Part shown: piece after piece, positions 1 to 11,656 of the stretch
How positions within the stretch are numbered: the first letter of the stretch is position 1
Layout of the letters: the number at the start of each line of letters is the position of its first letter
Notes under the pieces: generated by a model
Told to the model about the DNA's origin: nothing
What the model saw: only the letters and a program-made list of their open reading frames with translations
Databases searched by the model: none
DNA from: Fagopyrum homotropicum
Taxonomy: Eukaryota; Streptophyta; Magnoliopsida; Caryophyllales; Polygonaceae
Assembly: GCA_033239125.1 (NCBI GenBank)
Contig: BSWB01000005.1
Span: 104,400,494 to 104,464,493, forward strand
Direction: 5' to 3'
Length of the DNA: 64,000 nucleotides
Translations under genes and position numbers: made by a program

Positions 1-918
1 CTTGCCACACTTTGAACTTCTCGGTCCGTAAGGCCGATGTATAAACTCCCAACTAGGAAGGCTTAGACCTTCTAATCTATATACACAAACTGCTCCAACC
101 ACCATCGCGAAAAATATAACCGGACAAAAACACATTCCCATACGGGGCACAAAACCCCATACAACATCACATAAAAACACAAATAACTTAAGGGAAGAAC
201 TAGGTCTAACCAGTCGATTCTATCAGAGCTAATAACTCGGCGTAAAACTGAACCAGAGATACTATACTTCGTCTTCCTATTTGCCTCTTCGGTTCTTCGT
301 CTGCGACTAAATTACCATAACTGACAATTTGTCTCGAGTCGTGTATGTACTCTCTCGACTAATACACATGAACACCGGGTGGACACTCTTTACTCTTGGC
401 GGCCACGTCAGCCGGTAAACCACTTTCCCAACTTGCGCTATCATCTCACAAAGGTTCGATATATCGGAACTCAACTTCCTTCTCGGGTCTTTCTCAATAC
501 ATCAATTCCATCATGTTTCTCCTTTGCTTGTCTCTAACAATGACGGTCGAACTTCCAATTTACACCGTTGGCTTTGGTTCTTATCAAACCGAAACTTTGA
601 TGTTACTTCTCCCCACTTCTTGTTGCAAGTTCCAAGTAATGAAGGAAGTACTTTACTTCACACTGCTTCTACTAACGAGACACGTATGCTATTACTTTTA
701 CATCGCTCTGTAAAACTCGATCAAGACCTTGTCTTGAAGAATCACTTGTACACTTTAAACCCACCATTCCTCAAAGCAAATCAAAACAGTTGTACCAATC
801 AATCTCCTCTTTAACTCTCAAAACTCTATTATCAAATATTCGTCCCATTCAATACTTCATCGCCATCCGTAGTAGGTTACCATAGTTGGTGTTATACAAC
901 TTCTCTCTTTACAGATTT

Positions 919-1476
919 GGTAAAGCTCAGCACATCCAAGAAAACTTTTAACCTCTTTCACATCTTTCGGGGTTTGCCATCCCGAAACACCATGTCCTAC
1001 ATCTTCTCTTCTTTTTTTTTTTTTCAGGAGTAGACCCAAAATATCTCATCCGGGCATCAGTAAGCCCATATGGAATAGCTACAACTCTTAGTGACTCTGA
1101 TTGGTCCAAAATGCCGTACTTGCAATATCTCAACCTCGAATTCTCAAATGTTGACAATCAAGTTCTTAACTTAATCTTATAAGAGACTACCAACCCTTGC
1201 AACTGATCGAGTAGATCATACATTCGTTGTAAGGGGTACTTGTCCTTCATTGTCATCTTGCTCAACTTATATAAATTGATGTACAAACGGGGATAACCAT
1301 CTATCTCTTCGCAAACTGGTGTCCTCTATAATAAATTCAAATCAAGAGTCTAAGATATATTTCTAAATAAACTTCAATCAAGAGTTCGAGATAACTTCTG
1401 GTGTTCTCTTATGGTAGTGCATTGGTTCTAATAAACCTTTATCAACAAGTCCTTGCAATTGCTCCTTTGATTGCAT
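919..1476 (-). pseudogene. Reverse transcriptase / RNase H junction remnants of the Tekay-like pol
   Basis: Three separate pieces in different frames match conserved blocks of Ty3/gypsy pol. At 1476-1399 the minus strand reads SKEQLQGLVDKGLLEPM, the N-terminal RT block just before the first motif. At 1269-1186 it reads KDKYPLQRMYDLLDQLQG, the block that precedes the FSKIDL motif. At about 990-919 it reads TPKDVKEVKSFLGCAELY, the hallmark between RT and RNase H (usually TPK.V.EVRSFLGLAGYY). The catalytic YxDD stretch is missing: too few bases lie between the second and third blocks, so a deletion is likely. It is a dead copy. Confidence 0.8.
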
Positions 1477-4397
1477 CCTCAATTTGAGTATCCTTACGGG
1501 TATCATTTATTGATGTCTTTTGTACGGCTCCTTAGAAATGGGAGTTGAACACAAATCAATCTTAGCGGTAAAATTCACATTCCGATGCTTTGGAATCCGT
1601 TCTATGTCGGGTTCTATCTTTCTCTACCCATCACATATCGTAATAACCGACACCACCTAGTCCTAACACTTGACAAGTGGTCCACCCCGATCTGCTGGGG
1701 TGACGTCCTTCAACCCGTTTATTGCTCCTTTTGTAGCTACTATGTTTACCGTCCTTTTTCAAAGATCCTTCATCTATAGAACTCGAGAGACTTGCTCTAA
1801 TTTTCCGACTCTTGAAGCCTTGGTTAAGCAATACTTCAGCTTAATCCCTCTTCTCACTTGAAAGGAATGGCTATAGTAACATCTTTTGATCTTGTGCATG
1901 TGTTCAGTCACAAAGGTCTTAACAACAAGACTTGATCATACCTTATAACAACTCGATACAATCTTCTTTGCTTTCAATGACATCCCAACATATGGGAGGA
2001 TCTCTTCGTATTCTACATCAGCTTTCACCGTAGACATCCCTTCTTCAAGTAGGCATAGAAATTTACACTACATTTTCTTATGTAGCGTTAAACCGGTTGT
2101 AGAGACTCTAGTTTCAATCTTTCATGTACTTCTTGTACATCTCAAATCAACATCGAACTTCAAAACTTTACTTTTCTCTTTCTCTTGTTGGTCACCTTAA
2201 GCATCTCTTGGTATTCCATGAACAATCTTCACAACCGTACTAGTATGCCCTTAGGCGAAATTTACAAACCACAACCATGAAAGATCCACTCATTACTTCA
2301 CCAAGCACTACTATCGTAATTTCAAGCTTGTCGCGTTGCATTATTCTAGATTCCTAATTTCACATCATAACCACTATGGCTTCGCCATGTGAGTCACAAA
2401 ACTTTGACTTACCTTTTGCTAGCGGAAACGCGACATCATCACTTTAGAACAAACATACCATACATCCCCTTATATATCCTCCCTTTACGCACAATAACCA
2501 TAAAAGACTCCCTTCCCTTTTTGTCCTTCTAGTTCCCTTTACCCTGATCCATGTCATTCCTCCATATGACAATCACATGACCTAAGAAGGTCGCACGAGA
2601 TCGTTACAATCCCACCTCACACGGTATGTTACTATCACTTGTTGGAATCAATAATTTGTTACATGATTAAAATATTTGCACTTCCCTTGATATACCTCTT
2701 TGTTGCCGACATTCAACCACCACGAATATTCCACATTTTGGTTACCCTTCTTCATGATCCAATCTCCTGGTTTACTCTCCCCCCTTACAGTCACCAGTAT
2801 CAACCCGCACCTGTGCATTCTCAGTGGTCACCGATTAGCTCATTAATGACCCTTTCCAAGATCAATGACTTACCCTCCTACCACACTTCCATGTTACCAT
2901 ACTCCTGAAGGATACCCTCTCGGGGTATTCCGCCTTAAATTTCACTAGCTCATTTACTTTACTTCAAACTCCGTTAGCTTTTCTACGCTCCCCTCTTCCT
3001 TCCACTTCTGTAAGATAACTACACATTCTCGGCTCTTTTGTGTCAAATGACCCAACTTCATAGGCTTAACCGTCCTTCATAATGTGTTGTAAGTGTATTT
3101 TCCCCACATCTCTATCGTTAATAACCATTCTCTTCTCTTGGTTGGTAACTTAAGTCTTTCAATCCTCGTCCCTTGTTTAATCTTTCATCTTTTAAAGATC
3201 ATCACCCACACACACTTTCTTCTTCTTAGCATTGCTCAGTCTCATCACCATGACGGAAAACGATTGACTCCACACGATAATTCTACTATGTGAACTTTCG
3301 CCATGTAATCCTCCTCGTAAATCTCGTATTTCTGAAGAAGTCTCCCGCTCAAGCTCTCGCAAAGACCGTCACTTCACTTTCTAGTTATTATGTAAGCTTA
3401 ACTTATGCATCTCATGAATCTTCGTATTAGTTCGACCACGCTTCACACTCTGACTCCCATGCTTAGGAGCATCTAGGAAAAACTTCACGTCTCCAGGAAA
3501 TACCACTTCTACCCTTGCTAGTATGCACTCCTTTCCTTCCCGCTTCGCGTCTTTAGTTATCCATGCGTCGTCATGAAGAATCATAATTTCGTTGTCTCGA
3601 CTTCACTTCATTGTTACTCATCATCGCTTTCTCGGAACCACTCCCACAACTTCAGATTGCTTCCCTATTTGTATATCTTCCATCTCGGTTTTGCTTATGT
3701 TGACTCGAGGTTCTCTTCTCTTTGTTTGTCCTTGTGGTTAGCATCATCTCTAGTCTTCATATGGCTGCTTAGATGCTCTCTAAGGAGTCTGAGGAATCAC
3801 TGGGGTGCTCATTAAAACGTGACGTTCAACTCGATACTTGAGCATATTCGTCTTCGTGTTGACACTATCCCAAGCCAAAAGGTGTTGTTCAAGGTGCGAT
3901 GATAGCCTTCTATCATCCTAACTACAAGGTCCAAAAACCATATGCTACTATATATCCTAGTACACGTATATGACTATATAAGTCCTATGTCCACATTGCT
4001 ATAACCAACATATCATATCCAAGCAAAACCATTACAACAAAACAAGGTCCCAACACTTATATGATATCATCATGCCACATGTAAAAACTCATATCAATAT
4101 AAAAATCACGCCACCATTTTCACATAACAAGTCCATCATGCATAACTATAATCCACATATAACAATAGTCCAAAATATCATAGGTCCAAGATACATATCT
4201 ACATATATACACATACTTATATATATACTAAAATCCAATAACTATGCTGCCGAGATCCGCGGAAGGAGTGGTGGTCCGTACATTCTACCCCGACTCATGC
4301 ATGTGATTTTGAAAACGAAAACTCAGAACCCGCGGGGTTCTGTTTATTCCTTATTCGGCCTTTAGAAGATTGCGAGTGCCATTGTTGTCAACCTAGG

Positions 4398-4409
4398 GCT
4401 CTGATACCA
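4398..4409 (-). other. Primer-binding site for initiator tRNA-Met
   Basis: On the minus strand this reads TGGTATCAGAGC, the usual plant retrotransposon primer site complementary to the 3' end of initiator tRNA-Met. It lies 4 bases inside the LTR boundary at 4414, which fixes the direction of the element (leftwards). Confidence 0.92.
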
Positions 4410-4413
4410 CTTC

Positions 4414-7282
4414 TGTAACACCCCGAATCCGCGGAACTCGGGATGCTACGGGTTGGAACCTCACAATGGGTCCCGACCCTTAGCCTGACAACAATTTCAC
4501 TGGATCTTACAACAAGACACAAATAAAGGCAAAACCGAAATTCATTTTAATGCAATGATATGATCCCCAAAAGAAAACAATGAAAGACTTCAGCCGAGAT
4601 ACAACGCTAAAGGCAACCGCCATACACGCATATACATAATACCCTAAATAATACATAAAAACAACCCCCAAAACCCATCCTAAAATGTACGGACCCCGGC
4701 TGCCCACTCTTCCGGATCTCTCGGCCGCGTCCCTAACTTGCAAGGCAACTACAACAATATCGGTATAAAACCGTTAGCTAGCATTCAAGGCATTAGAATC
4801 ATGGTATTGGCACACACACACATAAGGCATCATAAACACACAACATGTTCCAAAACACACAATCCGTTTTATTATCTTTTTATTATTAGGTCATATCCCG
4901 TTCTAATTCAACTTCTTTTGTGACACGAGAATCTTAAAGATCTCGCCCTTGTCCCCTTTCACCATACGGGTTTGTACTTGATGCGGATCAGCATCACCCG
5001 ATGGGCTGGTCGCAAGGCACCTCCCAGTCATCCCCATTTTGGACTGGACAAGCGGTCACCGCCCGTTATCATACACTTGGGCCAAATATAAACATATAAA
5101 GTCGGTGGTCCTATTACCGGTTTAGATGTTATAACATAAGCAATAAACACACACATAAACAATAAACACACACCACCAAACACGCATTGAAACTAATATA
5201 GAGAATACGAGCTAAGTAAGTCCGAAGACTTACCTCGTCCCAAAGCTAACCCGATCAACAATATCTCTCAACTTCCCGCACGAAGATACTCAACTCCTGG
5301 CCAAAACAAGGCACACGATCAATATCTATCTCTCATGCTAAATGACCTCTATAGGGTCATACAACTCACATGTTAGGATAACACTTTCCTAGTCTCGATG
5401 CTCTCAAAACAACATGTAATCCCAAACCTCAACCCTAATGATTCTCACAAGATCAAACCATAAACTCGAATCCTTATAACAACCTCACTAGACCGCAATA
5501 CCACCTCAAGCTTAGAATCAACATCAATCCATCAAACAATATCAAATCCTCAAAACTCACCTAAGGTTTGAAGCCACTACTTGGCATTCTCTCTAAGTTA
5601 TGCTAGATTATCCAACCTAACATGATACTAATACTAAACATAACTAAATCGAGGAAAAGGCAACTCACACGATGTCAAAAGACGGAAGACGGTATATGGA
5701 TGTCGAGTTTGGATTCGATGGCCTTTATCGGGGCGCTTCCGAACCTAAAACCAAAGCTAAACAAATTTAGCTATTATGCTAAATTTGAACGGGATATTTA
5801 ATATAGAAATCTAGGAAAAACTCGGTTTTAAAAGCCCACGTTAAAAATCCACAAAAACCTTCATGTCCATAAATATGAAATTCACGGAACATGGTCATGA
5901 CCATAATGAATACTTTGAGCCATAAATCGAATTAAACCAACCAAGGGAATACTATATATATAGTATATATAATCATAAAAATATCTCCATAATTAAAAGC
6001 CCGAGGTTAGAAACCGTTAACACATTTCCGGGGCAAACAATCCCGTTCCAAAACTATGGTCATAATCCGTGATAAAACTTTGGGCCAAAATCCATAATTA
6101 AACTTGTAGGGGTAAATTTGCAATAAACCAGAAAGTGGAGTACAAATCTGTAATAATCAAAAGATGGCACATTTTGCAATTATACCAAAATTAAGGGGGG
6201 GCCGATTTAAATATATAAAATGGTTTGTTAACCCTATCAATGGCAGCAGAAAGGCAATGCACAGGCGGCGGCCATGGCTGCGGAAGCTTGCAGGGCTTTC
6301 CCGACGCCAAGGGATGCATAGGGGTTATAAGGCCGCAGCAAGGCGGCTCCAATGGTGGAGATTCCCGGCGAGGCGAAGACGGCAAGGGCAGGGCAGAGAG
6401 ACGGCGGCCCTGGATGGTTTCAGCAAGTCTTCGACGGTGGCGGCAGCAAGGCATCGTTGGCTCCTAAGCGACGACGAGTGGAGGCAGCTCTCCCATGGCT
6501 CGGAGAGTTGGTTGCGGGAAGGAGATGAACGCTTATTGCTAGACACAGGGGAGGGGATGGGCTGCTAAGGTTCAGATTGAGAAATAGAGGAGGTTACGGG
6601 TCCAAGGTACGGGTTCACCGTGCTTGTAAGCGGAGGGTTGAAGGTTGGAGTCGGAGGCTCCAGGCTGCATATCCAGGCAAGGTCGAGGAGTGGCTGCAGA
6701 AGGCTCCTAGTGTCGATGAAGGAAGACAGAGGAGAAGGGCGATGAAGCTGTTGGTTTGCTTGGAAATCAGAGGAGGAAGATCGGGTGTAGAGGGAGGACG
6801 AGGTTGAAGGGTCGGTTGCAGCTACAAGTGGGGAGCGAGGAGTCGGAAGGCTAGGGGTCGGTTGCAGCTGCTGGGAGCGAGGAGTCGGTCTGCATAGCTG
6901 CTCACCAGCGAGGAGAGGGGAAAAAAAAGAAAGAAAAGTAAAAAGTGAACCAACAAAATATACTCGATCGAAATAATCGGAACGGAAATTCTGGATCGGA
7001 AAACTTTTCCGAAATTTAAATGAACGGAAAATATATGTTGATCGAGTATCCAAGTAAACTCGCAAAATATACTTTGAAATACCAAAACCATTTCCGTTTA
7101 AATTATTTATGAGATATGATAACTTAAACACGGTAATAATACATCGATGTATTTATGTGTAATTGTAAAATTCAATTGATGATGTCAAATATACTTGTCA
7201 AAAATATACTTAAGGTATAAAGATATCGATAATATCCGGAAAGATAATTAACGCAAACGCGCCCAAAAATTGAGGCGTTACA
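4414..7282 (-). repeat. 5' LTR of the minus-strand Tekay-like element (2869 bp)
   Basis: On the minus strand the LTR starts TGTAACGCCTCAA at 7282 and ends GGGGTGTTACA at 4414, the terminal pattern of plant Tekay/Del chromoviruses. It is long for an LTR. The part at about 6235-6910 is GC-rich, with overlapping open frames on both strands; I read those as low stop-codon density and not as genes. The element inserted inside a LINE ORF1, which resumes at 7283. The first five bases outside (7283-7287, GATCA) should be one copy of the target duplication; the partner lies beyond the left edge. Confidence 0.88.
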
Positions 7283-7613
7283 GATCATACGGCCCAAGAG
7301 TTTCAAGACGACGGAATTCCGCCACGGAGCGTCCAAGATTTGGACAACGCTTGGATCCACAGTGATTGAAGGGGTGACGTCTTCCCCGTTAGGAAATTCA
7401 ATCTGGATCTTTCCAGATTCAACCAAGTTGTTTGGAAGAATCGGAAGTTGTCGCCACACTTTTCCACTAAAAAGTAACTGGCTCCACGAATTCAGGGGTT
7501 ACTGAGAAGCGTGATCATCTTTCCCAGGAGTTCGGGAATCATTAGCGTTCTCATCGGGATTAGTGCGCTCAAAGATTGAAGGGATCGAATGATTGGGGGC
7601 AGGAGGCGGCGGT
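7283..7613 (-). pseudogene. LINE (L1-clade) ORF1 N-terminal fragment, DUF4283-like
   Basis: Reading leftwards from about 7613, one frame gives a Pro/Asn-rich leader, then LLFSGKVWRQLPILPNN and on to APWRNSVVLKLLGRMI. The W+NS+VVKLLG pattern is the start of the DUF4283 domain found in ORF1 of plant L1-type LINEs and in retrotransposon-derived proteins. One in-frame stop (Q-stop at about 7500) breaks it. The reading ends exactly where the Tekay LTR begins (7282). The rest of the ORF is therefore predicted to continue on the far side of that element, outside the window. The family assignment is by motif only. Confidence 0.6.
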
Positions 7614-7619
7614 ATAGGG

Positions 7620-8575
7620 TAGGAGTGTTCAAAAATAATCCGATCCGAGAATTATCCGACAATCCGATTAGAAAATATTCGACTTTTAGATGATCCGACG
7701 GAAATCTATTCGTATCCGCTTAAAATTTTCGGATCTACGGATCGGATAAGGATTGTGTTTTTAGTAATCCCAGATATCCGATATCCGTATATGTAATGTA
7801 TGTTTCCAAAATTATTACTATGTTATGATAGCTGAATTGGTGGGACTTATAAGTTGTTTTACACTCTAGACAGGTGGTCTGCAGTTCGACTCTCATAACC
7901 CACATTTTTTTTAAACCTTCTATATATTGAAAAATAAATGTCTGCGCGATTTCACTTCTCCGAGGCGGCAACTATTGCTAGCCTGCTAGTATCGCTACTA
8001 TGTATTGGTGGTGCTGCTCTCTCTCTTGTCTTCCTCTCTATCGGTGGCGCCTCTCTCTCTCTCGTCTCCTCTCCTATCTACTGGTGACGCTACTCTCTCC
8101 CGTATCCTCCTTACTGGTGGCGCTTCTGTCTCGTTTCTAGATCTCTTCCAGTCACCTTTTTGTCTTCATCGTAGCCTGGTGTGGCGAATGAAGAAGTCTT
8201 TTTTTTGGTATAATTTTTTGGGTCTCTCTTCACTTCTCATATGCTTTTCGACTCTGAGTGCTCCATTCATTGTCTCTGTGTTGCCTAACCTTACTCTACC
8301 ATCTCTTGTCTCGATTTTTCAACCTTGGGTGCACTGTACAAACATACTACCCTGGGATTCAAAGCATTGAAACTATGAGGATGACTTTGTGCACTGTTGG
8401 ACATAGATGATTTTGTAATGGATATTCAGAACTATATCTTTGGTCTTACTCTTACTCATTCTGAACCACTCTTGTTCATTCCGGATATCCGACTTTGGAT
8501 ATCCGGTTCTGTTTATCTTATCGGATCGGATATCCATTAGTTTTCGGACCGTATCCGGATACCAATTTTATAGAA
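7620..8575. mobile_element. Probable non-autonomous hAT-like element with ATCCGAT subterminal repeats
   Basis: The left edge reads TAGGAGTGTTCAAAAATAAT, close to the TAGGGGTG-start of plant hAT termini. Both ends are dense in ATCCGAT/ATCGGAT motifs (about 7637-7795 and 8480-8560), which are inverted relative to each other and include GATATCCGATATCC. The middle (about 8000-8370) is TC-rich with a 121-codon open frame that I do not recognise. I could not find a clean right terminal repeat or an 8-bp target duplication, so the right boundary is approximate. Confidence 0.45.
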
Positions 8576-8707
8576 AGTTCAATTATAAATTATCTTAGAT
8601 AATTTTAAATAATACTTTTAAAAACCAAAGAAGAAGTAATAATTATATTATAATTGTATTATACATTTGTTAAGTTAGTGAATATTTTCTAATTAATATA
8701 AGAACTA

Positions 8708-9260
8708 GGGAGAATTTGACATACTAGGCTTTTTTGAGAATATGATTTAGTAAATGTACCTCATAATTTTTTACCACTTTCATTTAATGGTAGGTAAAAA
8801 TAATTAACCCCTTTATTTTAATAAAAAAAAATAATAGACATTAGTTAGTGTTAAGTTGTAATTACTATTACTGAATTTTTTTATTTTATTTATTTATTTC
8901 TTTTTATTTTCTTTTTTATTTTTTTTATTTCCTGAAATAAATTTCTGGTATGAAATTTTTGATACTAGAAATTTTTCATACCATAATTTTTCATACCAGA
9001 ATTTTACATACCAGAATTTACATACCAGAATTACATACTAGAATTTTACACACTAGAATTTTCAATACCATAATTTTATCATACTAGAATTTCACATATC
9101 AGAATTTTTTTCATACTAGAATTTTTTCATACCAGAAGTGTTTTTTTTTGTCCTTTTTTATTTTTTTATAATTTTCTGATATGAGTTTCTGGTATGAAAA
9201 ATTCATACTAGAAAACTCTTGTATGAGTTTTCTGGTACGAACATTCATACCAGAAAATAC
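8708..9260 (+). mobile_element. Half-copy of an inverted-repeat element carrying CATACCAGAATTTT units
   Basis: This starts GGGAGAATTTGACATACTAG, then has GTACCTCATAATTTTTTACC and a TTTATTT-rich tract, then an array of short units (about 8940-9256). The same order recurs at 10588-11045 (GGGAGAATTTGACATACTAG, GTACCCCAAATTTTTTTACC, T-rich tract, array). It is therefore a copy of one arm of that larger element. No coding capacity is seen. A short (TA)n run follows at about 9297-9314. Confidence 0.6.
8940..9256. repeat. Array 1 of the TTCATACCAGAATTTT unit
   Basis: About 15-20 irregular copies of a 13-18 bp unit built on CATACCAGAATTT, with CATACTAGAATTT variants. The outer copies are in the opposite orientation (TTTCTGGTATGAAA), so the array can fold back on itself. 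The AT spacers between units vary in length. Confidence 0.75.
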
Positions 9261-9457
9261 TAATAATCCAATCCAAGCCTAAGAATCCACCGTTTATATA
9301 TATATATATATATTACTCAAACAGTTCATTACGATTCAAGTGTAGATAATCAGAGAGTATATGGCCACCTACACATTAAGATGAACATGTATTAGATTGA
9401 AAAACCATTGTTGGAACTTGAATAGCATAACCGTTGTATCCTTTCTTGTTCAAAGAG

Positions 9458-9794
9458 TCAATCATCATGTATGCTGCAATCACCTAAAACTATACCAATA
9501 GGAGGATAAGGCCATCCCTCCTTCTGACAAGCTTTTATGCAGCCGTTGGTCGTCCAAAGACACGCCCCTTGTAGTACATACTTGGTTTCCTACATGATTT
9601 CCCTTCCGCTTCCTGTACCATGTCTGTCCCAAATTGTTCTTATCAAATATCATCATCATCATCATCACGTCTTCATCTCTCTCACATACATACATATACT
9701 GAATGATAATTCATTAAAGAATACGAGGTACAAACTAACCTGAAGCGAATAAGATGCAAACCAAGAGCAAAAGCTCGATGAACTTGTTCTCCAT
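9458..9794 (-). pseudogene. Defensin-like (gamma-thionin) gene, two exons, frameshifted
   Basis: Plant defensins are small secreted cysteine-rich antimicrobial peptides. Exon 1 (9794-9740) encodes MENKFIELLLLVCILFASG, a typical secretion signal, ending at a consensus donor (CAG|GTTAGT). The intron holds a (GAT)n run. Exon 2 most plausibly begins at 9623 after ACAG and gives DMVQEAEGKSCRKPSMYYKG, which fits the start of a mature defensin (E-G-x-C...KG). A missing G in the run at about 9571 then shifts the frame; the next frame continues with three more spaced cysteines before a stop at 9458. The last Cys-x-Cys and the final Cys of the family are not found. The TATA box at 9896-9903 and a ~70-base leader argue that this was a real gene. 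A sequencing error at the G run cannot be excluded. Confidence 0.6.
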
Positions 9795-9895
9795 ATTTTC
9801 CTTGAGCTTATGTAAGCACAGGTAGCTGTAGGAAGTAATTAGCTTCTGCAATTGATCAATGTGTGTTTGTGTCTTCTGTCTATATCGCTTTCTCC

Positions 9896-9903
9896 TTTAT
9901 ATA
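9896..9903 (-). promoter_or_regulatory. TATA box of the defensin-like pseudogene
   Basis: The minus strand reads TATATAAA, about 100 bases upstream of the ATG at 9794. The spacing fits a start of transcription near 9865-9870 and a short AC-rich leader. Confidence 0.6.
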
Positions 9904-10587
9904 GCTATCAGATGAAGCTGGATTTGAATAATGAATATCTACACTACCTTGAACAGAAAGATTGATGATTCTTTTTCAAATTAGGAACAAACATAAATAC
10001 TAACCATGATGTAAGAATCAGCGATAATTTCAGATCCATTCCCCCTAATAACATTGGGCTTTAACCCTAGCAACTCTAAGCAAACCCTTAACCGGAACTC
10101 GGAAACACAAACGGCGACAAGGCCGAGCACCTAGGGTTTTCCATGCCGAACAGCGACCTCAGCGGTGGACTTCATCGCCGGGATCCAATCAACGGTCGAG
10201 CACCTAGGTTGAATCGATCAACACAACGTTTTTTGGTATGAGGCGTCCACAATAATCAGCAACAAAGAATCAGATCCGCAATAATCAGCAACAAAAACAC
10301 AAGATAACTTACTGATCACTGGAAGATCCATTTCGAGCCAACATGCTCAAGGAGAGAACGAAAAGAGTGACAGAAGAGTACCAAAAAACAAGAATAGAGA
10401 ACGAACAGGAGAGAGAACAGAGAACGAACAAAAGAGTACCAGAAGAACGAGAACGAACAAAGAACGAGAAGAGTACTCCAGATCCAAAGCTCGAAGCGAA
10501 GTAGAGGGGAGAGATAGAGAGGAGGCGTGCTGCTCTTTTTTAGGTTAGAGAAAGTATAGGAAGAAGTTTGAACGGTAAAAATAAAAG
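9904..10587. other. Intergenic stretch with a GC-richer block and a GAGAACGAAC-rich tract
   Basis: Positions about 10040-10230 are GC-richer than the surroundings and contain two copies of CGAGCACCTAGG about 80 bases apart. Positions about 10350-10480 are purine-rich, with irregular repeats of AGAGAACGAAC and AGAGTACCAGAAGAAC. No open frame that I recognise is present. Confidence 0.5.
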
Positions 10588-10845
10588 GGAGAATTTGACA
10601 TACTAGGCTTTTTTTAGTTTTTGTTTAAAAAAATGTACCCCAAATTTTTTTACCACTTTCATTTAATAGTAGGTAAAAATTATTAACCCTTCTATTAGAA
10701 AGAAAGAATAAATGATGTTTGTTATTTGTTATATAAGTATAATTTTTAATTTTTAATTACTGAATTTGTTTTCTTTCATTATTTTTCTTGCCTTTTATTT
10801 ATTTATTTTTATTTTCTTTTTTATTTTCTTGACTGAATTTCTCAT

Positions 10846-11046
10846 ACCGGAAATTCTCATACCAGAATTTTCATACCAGAAATTTCATACAAGAAATTAT
10901 CATACGAAAAGTTCATACCAGAAATTTCATACCAGAATTTTTTTCATACCAGAATTTTTTTCAAACTAGAATTTTTTCATACTAGAATTTTTCATACCAG
11001 AAATTTCATACGAAAAGTTCATACCAGAAATTTCATTCCAGAAATT
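10846..11046 (+). repeat. Array 2 of the CATACCAGAATTT unit
   Basis: About a dozen copies of CATACCAGAAATTT/CATACCAGAATTTTT in one orientation. The array can be read through as a repetitive IPEF/YQKFHTR peptide, which I take as a by-product of the unit and not as a gene. Confidence 0.75.
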
Positions 11047-11372
11047 TCTGAATTAAAACTAGCGGCACAATCAACACTTGATCCTTGTGCTTTCCGTCCG
11101 CTATTTATTTTTGTTTACATAATACTTTTATTTTGAGACAATTTTAAAATATAATTCTCCACTCAAATAATGCTCAACTCCTCCACATCTTGTCAATTTG
11201 TCATTGTCAACTGGGAAAAAGAACAAGTCTTTTGGAAACCAAAAGAGACGGTGATGGACCCATTTTTGCAAACCGTCATCATATACGCAAATTACAATAA
11301 AAAAAATTGCAAAATTACAACAAGCCCCCTACAATTTGCAAAATTAAATATTAGACAATTAAAAATTCATTC

Positions 11373-11656
11373 TGGTATGTAAATTTCGGTACGTAAATGT
11401 CCGGTATGTGAAATTCTGGTATGTGAAATTCCGGTATGTGAAAATCCGGTATGTGATAATTCCGGTATGTGAAAATCCGGTATGTGAAATTCCGGTATAT
11501 GAAAATTATGGTATGTGAAAATTCCGGTATGTGATAATTCCGGTATGTGATAATTCCGGTATGTAAAATTCCGGTCCGGTATGTGAAAATTCCGGTATGT
11601 GAAATTCCGGTATGTGAAATTCCGGTATGTGATAATTCCGGTGTGTGAAAAAATTA
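11373..11656 (-). repeat. Array 3, complement orientation (CCGGTATGTGAAAATT unit)
   Basis: About 16 copies of TTCCGGTATGTGAAAA, 13-17 bp each. This is the reverse complement of the units in array 2 but with CCGG in place of CTGG in most copies. One local slip reads CCGGTCCGGTATGTG. Confidence 0.8.

Larger units (their letters stand above)
1..4413 (-). mobile_element. Tekay-like Ty3/gypsy retrotransposon, internal region (runs off the left edge)
   Basis: The internal part of an LTR retrotransposon reads leftwards from the primer-binding site at 4398-4409. No long open frame survives, but reverse-transcriptase pieces are legible on the minus strand at 919-1476. The stretch between them and the primer site (about 1500-4390) should hold gag and protease; I could not read a zinc knuckle or a protease active site there, so it is strongly decayed. 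Integrase and the 3' LTR must lie left of the window. The first bases after the primer site resemble those of the element at 19038-28766 (both read CTAGGTTG-CAACAATGGCACT with one difference, then TCTTCT and a GACCGAATAAG/GGCCGAATAAG stretch). The two therefore belong to one family. Confidence 0.8.

Noticed and set aside
396..814. Two overlapping plus-strand frames near the left edge
   Set aside because: They are antisense to the decayed pol of the minus-strand element and have no family features.
6164..7131. Open frames of 73-188 codons on both strands
   Set aside because: They lie inside the Tekay LTR's GC-rich block and are mutually overlapping shadows; no recognisable protein.
10766..10969. 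67-codon frame with repeated IPEF/YQKFHTR words
   Set aside because: It is a translation of the minisatellite unit and not a protein gene.
8940..11656. CRISPR-like look of the short repeat arrays
   Set aside because: Units vary in length and sequence, there are no unique spacers of fixed size, and the context is a plant nuclear genome.
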